Source: Diplocarpon mali (taxonomy: Eukaryota > Ascomycota > Leotiomycetes > Helotiales > Drepanopezizaceae). Taken from it: a stretch of DNA of 64,000 nucleotides. Shown piece by piece: positions 11,390 to 22,589 of the stretch. How positions within the stretch are numbered: the first letter of the stretch is position 1; every line of letters begins with the position of its first letter. Made by a program: the position numbers and the translations under genes. Under the pieces are notes generated by a model that was not told the origin of the DNA, made no database searches, and saw only the letters and a program-made list of their open reading frames with translations. The stretch lies in assembly GCA_024741835.1 (NCBI GenBank), contig JAENRP010000010.1, forward strand, positions 1-64,000, read 5' to 3'.

Positions 11390-14300
11390 AAAAGCTTTAA
11401 AAGTTTAATAAATAAATAAAGCTTTTAAACTTCTAATAGTTTAGGTTCTTAATAAGCCTATTTGCATATATCTTCTTAATAAAGAGGTAGATTATTTAAA
11501 AGCTTCCTCTTTAATACTCTTAATAGATCTATATATTACTAATTTTAATATATTAAAAGCTTATCTTAATCTTCTTATTCTTTATAATAATTAGCCGAAT
11601 TATTTATTAGTTATTATAATATATATTCCATTTAAAGAGGGAGTCTATGCAAATCTCCTTAAAGAGGCGTTTTATAACTATTATCTCCTTTATAATAGAA
11701 ACTATGCTATAAAGTTCTACTTTAATAAAGGAGAGCGTAATAGTCGCTTAGCAATTCGCTTTCTAAATAATCGGTCCTTTAAATAGAAAGAAGACGTATC
11801 CTTAAGAGGATCTATAAGTCTTTTAATCATCTTTAAAAGAAGCATTTAAAGATGCAACCAATTGGTATTCCTTAGCCTTAAAGCTATAGGTAATTCTTAA
11901 GAAGCGCATACTATATAGGTATTAAAGCGTCTAATCTATAGCTAAGAGGTACTTAAAGCTTAGATTAATTAAAAAGAAAGATAGTTAAGAGATTATAAAT
12001 ATAATATCTAAGCATATTATAATCGCTATATAAAGAATAGAGCCTATTTTCTCTTAATACTCTTTTACCTTTTTTAAGGAAGCTTGCCCTAAGTTTTTAA
12101 CAAACTCCTTCTTTAATAATAGAGTATTAAGCACTCTTCCTATATTAGCTTTAAACTTTTAAGCAATCTTCTTAATATAGGTATTATAAATTAAAGAGAT
12201 CCTCTTTACCTTCTTATTTTAAATAATCCTTACTCTAAGGAACTAGGAGATATCTCTTATAATAGTAAGCTTATATACCCTCTTTAAGTCTTTAATTAGA
12301 TAAGTCGCCTGATCTAAGTTAAAGGCCTTATATAACACTTGAATATTATTAATATAAAACGCTATAAAGATTATATAATCCTTTATTATAAAAATACAAA
12401 GCTCCTCGCCTAGTAGCTTAAGTTAAAGGCCCTTAAGCGTTCTTGCAAAGTTCCTATACTATAGTATTAAAGAGTCTTTTAGCCTATAGAGCGCGCGGTC
12501 TAGTTCTACTATTATACTAAGGCGCTTAAAGCCATCTAATAGGAAGTATATAACTAAAGCACTCCTTAGGTCTTTAAGAGTATTAATAAATGTATTAATA
12601 ATATCAAACTACTTTACTTCTATATTAAAGTATATAGTAAGTGCTATTAGTACTTTAAAAGACCTTGCTATAAGCGTAGCTATATAGGTTAAGAAAATTA
12701 AAGCTTTATCTTAAAGATCCTTTTATATAATTAGCTATAATTAGCACTTTAGAAGCTTGCTAAAGCTATTAACCTTATAGGTAAAAACTTATTTTAATAG
12801 TATTAGCAGGGGTTTTAAGTAATCCTTTTATACAATTCTTTAGTAACTCTAAGATTTTAAATTCCTAATCTCCTAATGCCCTCCTTCTTTAAATTGTTTG
12901 CTAAAAGGGTGCTTCTTTAAGTCTAGCCATCCTTTTAAAGGCTTTGGTAAAGAGCCTTAGTACTATAGGCGGTTAAGAGATTACGCTCTATCCTTTGCTT
13001 AACTATTAACTGCAGCTTTAATAATTATATAAACTGTCAAATGGTCCTTCCTATCCTCCCTTATTTATTCGTTCGCTTAAAAGGTTGATATAAACTCCTA
13101 TATATATAAGGAGTAAGGTAAATTAATATTACTTTAAAAGAGTATATACTTTAAAGTAGTAGTATATACTTTTAAAGTCTCTTATTGCTTAACGCTTAAG
13201 TATCTTATCCTCTTTTACTTAAGAAGAGGGAGTTCCTCCTTGCGCTTTTCTTTATAAGTCTCCTCTTCTATTTTTATTATTACTAAAGGTTCCTTTAGGA
13301 GTCTGGGTAGCTTTATCTCTTAAGCCTATAGTCTTTAAGCTGGTATTATAACTTAAGGTATTATATTATTAAAGCTTACTCCTTTTATTAAGTCGCTTCT
13401 TATAAGACTATTAAAGCTCCTCCTAGATCTTAGTAATAGTGCCTTTAGCCTTTTATTAGAGTTTACTAAGGCCTGCCTTTATAATTGAAGACTTTATCTT
13501 AAAGTCTTTAAGCCATCTCTATTCTTATATAGAATAGCAGCTAAAGATCTGCCGATCGCCTTATAGAACTTATCTTTAAAGACTCCCTTAGAGTCGTTTA
13601 TAGTTCCTTCTTTAATAGGGCCTTTATAAGGAATTATTATCCTTAAGCTTTAGTTGCTATTTACCTTTTTAAAGACTGGCGAAGTGGCTTTTAGTTCGCT
13701 TGCTTCTACCTTTAAGTTTCTAAGCAGGTCTTTTAAAGAATTTGGATTTAAGTTAAGGCCTTTTATATTATTAATTAGAGGCTATAAAGCAGCGTTAGTC
13801 TATAATGCAAGCTCTTCTTATATAGTGGCTTCTTTTATAGCAATTGCGTTCGGCCTTACAACAAGCTCTGATTCTTCGAAAATGCCTTCGAACTTAGCGT
13901 CCTAAGCTCCTTTTCCCTCTTTAATCAATTAAAGGGTTATCTTAAGTTTCTAGCGCAATATAGGATTTGCGCGCTTAGCTTTTAAACTATAGAAGAGAGA
14001 CTTATCGAATTCGATATTATAAGTTATTATTACTTGCTAGAGTATAAGAACTTAGATTCTATAAATATTAAAGGTAATATATTTAATTAAATAACTTAAG
14101 TGCTCTTATAATTCAATTTTAAAGGTTCGGCGGTCCTTCCCTGCCTCCTTCTCTTTAATTAAAGGGTATATATAAGTACTATATATATAAACGCGACTTT
14201 AGTTAAGCTTTAAGCTTGCTATTATCTACTTAATAAGCAGCGGCTTATAAAATCGAAAATACTACTTAAACTAATTATAAAAAGCCTTACTTAATAAGAT

Positions 14301-16900
14301 TATCTTCTTCTTAGTAAGTAAGGAGATATTATAAAGGTATATAGCAGCTTTTATAACCTTTAGCCAAAGGCTCGCTAGAAGCCTAGTATAGATTCTCATT
14401 TTAATAGAGCGTTTAATCAACTCCCTTCTTACTCGCTCTGCGCCTCTATTAAGTTAATATATATAAGTAGGAGTAAGCTCTAAATCAATTCCCTCCTCTT
14501 TTACCTATCTTTAGTACTTTATAAGAGAGTCTTCCTTTAAGGAGATTACTAAAGTATTATTATCTTGCCTAATCTTGCAAATTAAAAGCCTATATTAGCG
14601 TTTTACTTATGCTTTAAAGGCCTAAAGGACCTTTATAACTATATCTCTACCCTTTGATCTTAATAAGAACGTCTAAAGTATATTATTATACTTATCCTTA
14701 ATTAAAAGAACTTATAAGCAACTATTATATAAGTTATTTCAAAAGTTAAAGAGATCTTAGAAGATCCTAAAGAAGGGCCTTAGAGATCGGTTCTTAAAAG
14801 TAGCGTAAGAAATAACTTACTTAGCAGACGCTATTATATATATAAGGCATTCTAACCTTTGTATTCTCTTAATCTTCACTCTCTTAGCGCACTTGACTAG
14901 CGCTTAGAGAGCCTCTACGCCTAGGTGGCCAGCGTAAAGGTATTAAGTATACGCATTATCGTCCTGCACTTTAATAGGTATATAGCTAGATTAAAACCTA
15001 TTATAAAGTATTGTCTTAGCTATAGGAAATACTATTAAAGTAGAAAAGTCATATTAAAGCATATTTAAAAGATTTAAATAATTAATAGGCTTATATTTAA
15101 AGAAAATAAGATTATAGTAATGCTTTAATTAAGCTTGCTTTATAGAATCTTCAATGCTCTTAGAGCGTAAAGTAAGGTCTACTTTAGAGTATTAAAAACC
15201 CTTATCCGCAAGGAGCCTCTTTAAGATAATATTAGTAGTAAACTCTTTTATAATAGCAATATTGCGAAGCGTTATTCTTATAAGAGAGCTATTATATTAT
15301 AAAAGAGAGTCTGCTATATATCTATTACCTCTTTTAATAATTAGGAGTCTTAAGGTACCTACTTTAATATATTGCTATAAGTTGCTAAAAGGCTTAAAGG
15401 TACTTGCGATAAGTAAATCCTTCGAATTAATAATATAAGTAGTTGCGCAATTATTAAGGAGTATACTTAAAGAGAGCAGGTGGCGTTCTAGCTTAAAGAG
15501 GTAGTAAATGTTAAACGATTCTTTAAAAGTGTTAAAGGCAAAGGGATCTATTACTATAAAGACTAGTGAGTTCTCCCTTTTATCGCTTAAACTATCCTCT
15601 TTAAAGGCTAAAGCCTTTCCCTTGAATTTGTCAATTGCTATTATTATAATATTATTCTCCTTAAGCTATGCTCGAAGACCCTTAAACTAGTCTCTTACGT
15701 TTAATGCCTTTTATATTTGTAAGACCTCCTTTTGCAAAGGGAGAACCTTTATATTTTCCTTACGCCTGTCTATAGTATATAATAGTTTCTAATAGTCCTA
15801 GGGCTTTTAATAGTGATTTTTAAAGCCTTTATAAGGGCACTTAGGCCTGATCTCCCTTCTAGAGCTTATAGAGCGATTTTAAGAGCTGCTTACTAGAGCC
15901 TGCGAAGGGGTTTCAGCATCTAAGAGAGACTCTTGAGTAATAAAAACTATTAGCCCTTTATTATCGATCGCTCTATTAGATTCAATACCTGCTAAAGCGC
16001 AGCTTAGCTGTATTAGGTCGTACTTATATAAGGTTTCTATCTGCTTATTAATAATGATTTCCTCCTTTAAGCGAGTCGCCTAACTTAAATTAATCTTTAC
16101 TATAATTAAGTTTAAAAAGTTAGTAACTCCTAGTCTTCCTTTAATCTTAAAAAGATTGTATTATTCTATTAAGCGGTACGCCTCTTACTACTCTTAGATC
16201 TACTGCTAAGTATTAGTTCTCCTAGTCTTACCTTAGTATAATATATTACAATACTAAAGCCTTATCTAAGACTGAATAGCCTTATCGGAAGGCGTAATAT
16301 TACGCTTTAAAATAGATACTAGGCCTTAGAGTAAGAGTTGCTAGTTTATTAAAATGGAATATAGGTCGTTAGCAGTAGTTCTAATTATAAGAGTATCTCT
16401 ATTAGGTATTAAGGAAGAGAGCTTCTTAGCTTGGATTTATACTTAAGCCATTGCGGAAGCTAGGAGCGTTCTATCGACGGTCTTAGAGACCTATTTTAAG
16501 AGTAGTTTATAATATTTATATTAAGTCTTCTAAGTCTTCTTGCGAATATAGTGCTCCTTTATTAGGATTTTATATTCATCTTTAATATCCTTATATAAAG
16601 CTTATAAAGGAAGAGCCTTTAATAGGTCTCTTAAAGGAAAGCAGGCGTAAATCTATTTAAATAGAGTTATTATATACTCTTTATATAACCTTGCGTATAC
16701 TACGCAGAGGTTAGCCGTTTCTAATTCCTTAAGCTCTTATATAAAGGGAGCTTAAGGCTTAGTCTCTATAATTGACTTAAATAAGAGTCTTGGATTGGCA
16801 AAAATAGTAATATTATAAAGCTTAGCGAAGAATATATATTTATTAAACTACTTTACTTAAGAGGCAGAAGTATTAAAGTAAGGCTTAAAGATACTCGAAG
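11390..16900 (-). pseudogene. Copia family-3 polyprotein, copy A
   Basis: Minus-strand copia polyprotein. The reverse transcriptase stretch near 12,500-12,650 reads VKQFDIINTFINT and DRALYRLKDS when RIP stops are read as Gln. It is flanked by RNase H to the left and integrase to the right (RIHAKLLASLWPKVIKA, with the preceding family motif, about 14,340-14,400). The arrangement is identical to copy B, where the motifs are better preserved. Many stop codons make it non-functional. The gag portion (about 15.2-16.9 kb) is inferred from position only. Confidence 0.75.
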
Positions 16901-17114
16901 AGTCAGATATATTAAATAGAGTCTAGTGAAAAGGTTAGGTATATAAATGAAGTTTGCAAATAAGATTCGATTAGAAAATGGAGATTTATTAATTGAAAAT
17001 AAAGGTCCTTCGAATTATTATAAATACTTAAAAAGTCGGTCAAGAGCTCAAAGGGCCCTTTAACTAATTGCATATAAAGAGAAAGCATATTAAAGTGCTT
17101 ATAAGGCTTATAAC

Positions 17115-17312
17115 TATAGTGCGGTCGGCTGGAGGGCCTTTATTAGGTCGCTTAGAAGGCTCACTAATATAGATAAAGATGATTAATTATATTATTCTCT
17201 AGTATATATATAGTAAGGAGACTTTAGAAAGAAAAGGGAGAGTCTATGACTTAGCAGGAGTCACGTGGAGGGTCTTCAGAATAAGTGGAGACTCCGCCCA
17301 TTCTGCACGACA
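17115..17312 (-). repeat. Family-3 copia LTR, copy A, right (5' for pol)
   Basis: 198 bp, starting TATAGTGCGG and ending CTGCACGACA. Its right-hand third is nearly free of RIP-type changes compared with the left LTR. It is followed by target duplication atagc at 17,313-17,317. Confidence 0.88.
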
Positions 17313-17317
17313 ATAGC

Positions 17318-18925
17318 CTAGTAAGACGTCGATTGTTAAGCAGCTATAATAGATATTAAGGACGAAGACCTAAGAATAGCTTAAGCCTAGCTCTTAGTAC
17401 TAGCAAGCAATAACTCGAATTCCACTTCTAGTCCTAGCCTATAAGTGAAATCTGCGAACTCGAATCCTACTCCTAGTCCTAGCTTATAAGTAAAAACTAC
17501 AAACTTGAATTCCACTCCTAATCCTAGCCTATAAGTGGCCTCTTATAGACTTAAGGATAGCAGTTTCTTTAAAGACTTAAAAAGAGATCTAAACTATATA
17601 AAAAAGGCCTTGCTAAGAGTACCAGACCCCTTGCTCCCTCTTTTAGTAAAGAAAACCGCTCCTTTAAAGACGGCTTATTAGATTAGCCTAATCTTAGCTT
17701 TAGTAATCAGCGCCCTCTACTACTACTTTATAACTAAGGTAAGATAAGCTATATAAACTTAAGAACTAGCGCTTAAAGAATTCATATTTATAAGCTCTAT
17801 TTATAATCTAGACTAAGAAATCAATCGCTAAGAATCGGTTAGGTAAGCTGAAATTAGCTCCCTTAGCCTTAGTTCGGCGCTATAAGCTAAGTATAAAAGC
17901 AACGATAAGCTAATAAACTAAAAGCTCTTACCTTAGTATACTAAGTTTAAGAACATCTTTAATCGCTAGGCCTTTGATCAGCTACCAGAACCCAGATTAA
18001 GGGTAGATTATAAAATCGAGCTAATAGGCAAGAACAACTTAATAATCGAACCCCTTTACTACCTTACTAATAAATAGCTCTCAAAGGTCAAGAGCTATAT
18101 TCTTAAGAACCTGTATAAAGGATTCATTAAAGCTTCGAGTTCCCCTTAGGTAGCCCTAATCCTTTTCATTAGAAAAGCTAATAGCTCCCTATATCTATAC
18201 GTTAATTATCGGAAACTAAACGCTCTAATAAAGAAAGACCCCTACCCAATTCCCTTTATCGATGAGATAATAGCACGCATATTAAAAGCTTATGTTTTTA
18301 TAAAAATTAATATATAATAAGCCTTCTACTATATCTGCATATCAGCTGATGCTAAAGACCTAACTACCTTTCGCATGCGTTATAGGACTTACAAATATAA
18401 GGTTTTGCTATTCGGGCTAACAAATAGGCCCGCTACCTTTTAAAGGTTTATTAATAATATTCTCCTTAACTACCTTAACGATTTCTACTCTATCTACTTA
18501 AATAATATTCTAATCTACTTAGAAAACTCCTTTAATTATAAGATTTATATTAAAAAGATCTTAAGAATTCTCTAATGCTATAGCCTTTAAGCAGATATTA
18601 AGAAAAGCGAGTTCAAGGTTATTAAGATTAGGTTCCTAAGGTTTATTATTAGAGTTTATAGAATTAAAGTAGACCCTAATAAGGTCTTAATCATTTAGGA
18701 GTAGAAATACACTAAGAACGTACGCAGCATATAAAGCTTCTTAAGGTTCTGTAATTTCTACTGAAGGTTTATTCAAGGCTATAGTTATATCTGCCGACCT
18801 TTAATAGCTCTTATAGGGAACGTTCCTTTTGATTTCAATAATACTTATAAGGAAGCTTAGGAAGCTCTGCGCTTGAGCTTTCAAATAACCTCGATTTTAT
18901 GCTACTATTACCCTTAGAAGCAGAT
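17318..18925 (+). pseudogene. Chromovirus pol: linker and reverse transcriptase
   Basis: This is a Ty3/gypsy reverse transcriptase on the plus strand. It continues the frame broken at 9,708. Motifs in order are a YRKLN-type box near 18,205, DPYPIPFIDEI near 18,240, the fingers/palm stretch FRMRYRTYKYKVLLFGLTN (about 18,370-18,425) with PATFQRFINN, the YLDD box read as YLNNILIY (about 18,496), and the thumb/connection NVRSIQSFLRFCNFYQRFI (about 18,720-18,780) with RPLIALIGNVPF. After LCYYYPQKQ at about 18,920 the similarity ends where RNase H should begin. The Asp-to-Asn change in the catalytic box and in-frame TAGs mark it as inactive. Confidence 0.85.
17424..17536 (+). repeat. Three in-frame microrepeats in the chromovirus protease-RT linker
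   Basis: Copies at 17,424, 17,469 and 17,514, each 23 bp, with two steps of 45 bases. All are in the pol frame and read STSSPSLQV, PTPSPSLQV and STPNPSLQV. They lie about 450 bases before the RT domain. Confidence 0.85.
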
Positions 18926-19360
18926 AATATAAAACAGAGGGGAGACAATACAAGAATAGGCCTAAGGGAAGACCTAAAAACAAGAGGAGGAAGCACCATA
19001 AGCGGGCTCTCTTAGATAAGATATTAGAAATAAGTCCTAAGTATAGGGTATATTTAGTACTTATAGCGACGCGCGCTGTCTCTATATATAGAAGATAGTC
19101 CTTTTATCCTCCTACCGTCTTATGCTGATTATATGATATATATTATAAGACCTATCTATCTTAGGTCTTTATATATATCCTAAATAACAAAAGTAGTAGC
19201 CCTTACTACTATTAGCAAAGAATATAAAATAATATAAGTTAAGGTAATAGTATATCAATCACTAGCAAACCCTTAAGTGTAAGAAAACTAATATATTAAA
19301 AGGCTTAAACTAAGGCTATATTATTATTAAAGGTAAAAGAAAAAGAAAAAAAAAGAAGAG
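18926..19360 (+). other. Unassigned segment with a basic peptide, ending in an A-rich run
   Basis: One plus frame reads RPKGRPKNKRRKHHKRALLD near 18,958, a basic and AT-hook-like string, then ISPKYRVYLVLIATRAVSIYRRQ. It ends at an A/G-rich run (19,330-19,360) directly abutting a poly-T run. I cannot tell whether it belongs to the chromovirus, to the unidentified relic to its right, or to a third insertion. Confidence 0.3.
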
Positions 19361-19380
19361 TTTTTTTTTTTTTTTTTNTT
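19361..19380. repeat. Poly-T tract with an ambiguous base
   Basis: 19 T and one N (19,378), meeting an A-rich run head to head. On the minus strand this is a poly-A tail position for the relic to the right. The N shows that the assembly is uncertain here, so the join may be artificial. Confidence 0.7.
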
Positions 19381-19391
19381 ATACGCTTTTC

Positions 19392-19414
19392 ACCTATAGG
19401 CTGGGCCTAGGAGT
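19392..19414 (-). repeat. Microrepeat copy in the unidentified relic (1)
   Basis: Reverse-orientation 23-bp copy ending CCTAGGAGT; the minus frame gives TPRPSLQVK. Confidence 0.7.
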
Positions 19415-19817
19415 TAGAAAACGAAATTAGCAAAATAAATAAATAAGCTATAGAATTGTAAAAATAATTAAAAATAGTACTAACTTAAATATCAATTTTC
19501 CTTAATTCTCTTTAAAAGATAGGGAGAACTATTATTAGATAATACTCTTTTTATAAAGCGCCTACTTCTTTTTAATAGTTCACTATTAGTATTAGAAGAG
19601 TCTAGTCTTAGTATTATAAGAGCTTTAGTATTTTATAAAGATGCTAGTATAGTTTGATAGCTTTTGCTAATAGGAAGGGAGACTTATATTATAGCATTAT
19701 CGTTATTATCCTTTTTATTATTATTATCATCCTCTAAAGAGTCTTCTACTATAGAAGGAGATAAGGTAGGCAATTTAATAGATAATACTTCCTTTTCTTT
19801 ACCTTTGGTTAATATGA

Positions 19818-19840
19818 GTTATAGGGCTAGGCCTAGGAGT
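19818..19840 (-). repeat. Microrepeat copy in the unidentified relic (2)
   Basis: Reverse-orientation copy with GGCCTAGGAGT at its right end; the minus frame gives TTPRPSPIT. Confidence 0.65.
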
Positions 19841-20639
19841 TGTATTAAAGGGTTTAGCATAAGGTTTCTTAATGCTATACTTTTTAAAAAGGATCGTCTT
19901 ATCGATTATATTATTAGCCTTAATATTATTATTAATGCCTTTCGTCTTAGTCTAGGACTTATCCTTATATAGTTATAGCTCTAACTATTGAATTAGCTTC
20001 TAAGTATAGGTGAAATTATTAAAAAGTTCCTACTTATACTTCTTTAAATATATTATTAATTAAGTTATATCTTTAAAGAATAACTCCTTTACTATCATTA
20101 CTACTAATGGATTGTTTTATAGCCGTTTCCTTATAAGTGCCTTTAATAGTAGGCCTCCTTTTATTATACTAAGCGTTATACGAAATTTGGCTAATAATTC
20201 TTTAGTAATACTCTATCTTATAGTGCTAGGTCTCTTTATACTAATAGAATCGATAAGAAAATCTTCTAAGTCTATGCTATTCTCTAATAAGTTATTACTA
20301 ATAACTTCTATATAGTTATTGCTAATAGTAAGAAAGCTACCTTTTCTTAGTTCTTTAGCAGATTCTATATTAACAAATATGCCTTATCTAGTAAATATAA
20401 AGAACGGAATTATCTTATTAGAGATATACTCTTTTAAAAGTGTCTTCTCTTTAGTATTTAATTCTTTCTATTATACTACATTTTAAGCCAGATTTAATAA
20501 GATCTATTAAGCATTCTTAAGGCGTTAGGGTATAAGATTTGATAATTTATAGGATTTTTCCTAAATAGCGAATTCTCTAATCGATTATTTAGCTGCTGGA
20601 ATTATATAGTAGTTAATAGTTCTATTATTAAGTGGATTA

Positions 20640-20662
20640 ACCCGCGAGCTAGGCTTAGGAGT
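20640..20662 (-). repeat. Microrepeat copy in the unidentified relic (3)
   Basis: Reverse-orientation 23-bp copy; the minus frame gives LTPKPSSRVN. Confidence 0.7.
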
Positions 20663-21339
20663 CAATCTTATAAATCTTATATTAGTATTAATCTTAATAG
20701 CAATAACTCTTAAGTAGTAGTTAATTCTAATAAACTATGCAAGCTTAAGATACGTTATTAGTTTATATAAAGACTTATATTAAGTTAGCAAAGCACTTAA
20801 GTATAATCTATAATGCATCCTTAGTATCTATTATATTAAGCTATAAGTTATATTATAGAGGTAGGCAAAGGGGGGGTTTGGCTTCTTATCTAAGGTCCGG
20901 AAGTAGTATTGGTACATTTCTAGTTCTTCTTATACTAATATTAAAAATGAATTCTTTTTATAATTACTATAATTATGCGTGCATATAGCGCTTAAAAAGG
21001 CATAGCTAAATAACTTAGGCATATTTAAAAAGCCTTTGCTATAGAATAATGTAAAGTTGTCAATAGTTAGTATAGCATTATACTAGGCAGGGGTCTATGC
21101 GATATTATAGAACAATTTAAGGGCTTTAGGTGCCACTCTGAACTTGGAGAAGCCTAACGACATATCCTTCTTAACTTGGCTTGCTATTCTATTGCCGGTG
21201 GCCACAATTGCATGATTTCCTAGATGCCTAAGATAATTGGAGTCGTCTCTTGCCTTTAATAGATATTGCCTAATTGACCTTGCCTTACGAATCCCTAGGG
21301 TAAATTTCCCCTTTTTAAGTGCTAAACAGCTATAAAGCT

Positions 21340-22066
21340 CGCTCCTTATGGAATTTAATTAACCTAAAGCCTCTATAGATAGCAACCGAGAGAGTAAATC
21401 GTAAAACGGCGCTCCGTATAGCTACTAGAGCTTAAAAAGTAGTCCAATTCGCCTAATTATCTCTTTAAGCATAATAAGTTAAAATAAAACGGCTTGCAGA
21501 TCTCTACTGCCAGCTAATTGATTAGACTATAGGAGATGATATACTAATTAGTATTAAGAATTGGAAACTGGACCGGCTGAGCCGAAAGCTCTTTAATAAG
21601 TAGTATGGCTTAGTAAAAGTACTAGAAAAGCTAAGAGAAAGCTAGAAGCTATAATTGCTTGATTCGCTCTATTTGATCTACCTTATATTCCACTCCTATT
21701 TACTGCGAAAATACATTCCCAACCCTCTACTAAGCTAAGCTTAGGAACCTCCTGCCCTAATTAAAGTATTACCAGAATAAAAGGAGTAGGAGATAGAAGA
21801 AATAATTAGATCTCGTATTTAAGCTAAGAAGCTCAAATATCAGATTAAGTAGAAGGGAGCTAATAAAGACCTCGAATAGTACCTATGCTCTAACGCTATA
21901 ATAGCGCTATATGCTATTCGAGATTTCTATTTAAAAAACGCTTAAGCTAAGGGGCTACTAAGGGCACTATTAAGCTGGCTTAGGTCATATAATAATAGGG
22001 TTAACGATTATAAGGACCTAGAGGATAATACGCCTATAGATACAATTGCGCAAGCGTAGTTTTTCA
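21340..22066 (+). pseudogene. Chromovirus integrase C-terminus and chromodomain
   Basis: This is the C-terminal part of a chromovirus integrase. With RIP stops read as Gln/Trp, the plus frame has KIKRLADLY (about 21,485), GDDILISIKNWKLDRLSRKL (about 21,533-21,590), FHSYLLRKYIPNPLL (about 21,690) and then a chromodomain-like segment EIEEIIRSRIQAKKLKYQIK (about 21,798-21,855) ending near IRDFYLKNA. In family members this module follows the integrase core and targets insertion to modified chromatin. The aromatic positions expected in the chromodomain cannot be judged after RIP. The integrase core upstream is missing, replaced by the unidentified relic. Confidence 0.75.
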
Positions 22067-22080
22067 AAGGGGGAAGGTAG
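22067..22080 (+). other. Polypurine tract of the chromovirus
   Basis: AAAGGGGGAAGGTAG-type purine run directly before the 3' LTR start (TATTAC, from TGTTAC). This is the place and form expected for plus-strand priming. Confidence 0.75.
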
Positions 22081-22090
22081 TATTACAGCC
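22081..22090 (+). repeat. Chromovirus 3' LTR, first 10 bases before copia copy B
   Basis: TATTACAGCC corresponds to TGTTACGGCC at 6,600. Its last five bases (cagcc) are the target duplication of copy B. The LTR continues at 29,678. Confidence 0.85.
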
Positions 22091-22288
22091 TGTGGTGCGG
22101 TCGGCTGGAGGGCCTTCATTAGGTCGCTTAGGAGGCTTGCTGATATAAGAGAAGATGATTGATTGTATTGTTCTTTAGTATATATTTGGTAAGGAGACTT
22201 CGGAAAGAAAAGGGAGAGTCTATGACTTAGCAGGAGTTATATAGAGGGTCTTTAGAATAAGTGGAGACTCCGCCCATTCTATATAATA
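22091..22288 (-). repeat. Family-3 copia LTR, copy B, left (3' for pol)
   Basis: 198 bp, beginning TGTGGTGCGGTCGG, the only LTR of the four that keeps the TG start. It ends ATATAATA. Confidence 0.9.
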
Positions 22289-22589
22289 TACCCCTTAATT
22301 AGGCGATGCTCTTAGAATCGCTTAGTTATATAGATAAAATAAAAGAAAGAATAGCAGTTATAAGGAAAAGAGGCTCTATCTTATATGCTGCCCCTTTAGA
22401 GGTTGTTCCTTTTAGAATAAAAAGGGTTGCTATAGGCAATAAGCGCGCTTAAGAATCTTCGCGATTCTACGCTAGTGCTTTATTAGGCTTCTTATAGAGT
22501 ATTTCTATCGCAGAGGTTCTCTTTCCCTTCTTTTAAAAATAACCCTCCTTTGTTATTTAAAAATATCATCTTTATACTAATAATTTTTA

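Larger units (their letters stand above)
9709..17312 (-). mobile_element. Full-length Ty1/copia (family 3), copy A, RIP-mutated
   Basis: A 7,604-bp element with 198-bp LTRs at 9,709-9,906 and 17,115-17,312 and duplication atagc. The polyprotein is on the minus strand, so the right LTR is 5'. Minus-strand order from the right is a gag region, GAG-pre-integrase and integrase (about 14,250-15,000), RT (about 12,180-12,750) and RNase H (about 11,390-11,830). About 1.4 kb between RNase H and the left LTR holds an extra Ala-rich reading frame. It is co-linear with copy B over its whole length but carries many more C-to-T and G-to-A changes, for example cacgaca turned to tataata at its left LTR end. 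Confidence 0.88.
19380..21330 (-). pseudogene. Unrecognised minus-strand coding relic inside the chromovirus
   Basis: Reading leftward from about 21,320, a frame of roughly 600 codons is interrupted almost only by TAA/TAG at likely Gln/Trp sites. Legible stretches are YLLKARDDSNYLRHLGNH (about 21,230), DMSLGFSKFRVAPKALKLF (about 21,130), LTIDNFTLFYSKGFLNMPKL (about 21,040), EYISNKIIPFFIFTRQG (about 20,400) and YTQKLIQQLELQLYKDKSQ (about 19,960). Three microrepeats lie in it and read in frame as TPKPSSRVN, TTPRPSPIT and TPRPSLQVK. It replaces the RNase H and integrase core of the chromovirus. I do not recognise the family. Poly-A-like sequence at its 3' end is compatible with a LINE or retroposed gene, but no RT motif is seen. 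Confidence 0.45.

Noticed and set aside
19664..20315. Two plus-strand frames rich in Leu/Ile as membrane proteins
   Set aside because: The minus strand of the same bases carries the longer relic frame with in-frame microrepeats; hydrophobic plus-strand content is a product of AT-rich RIP sequence.
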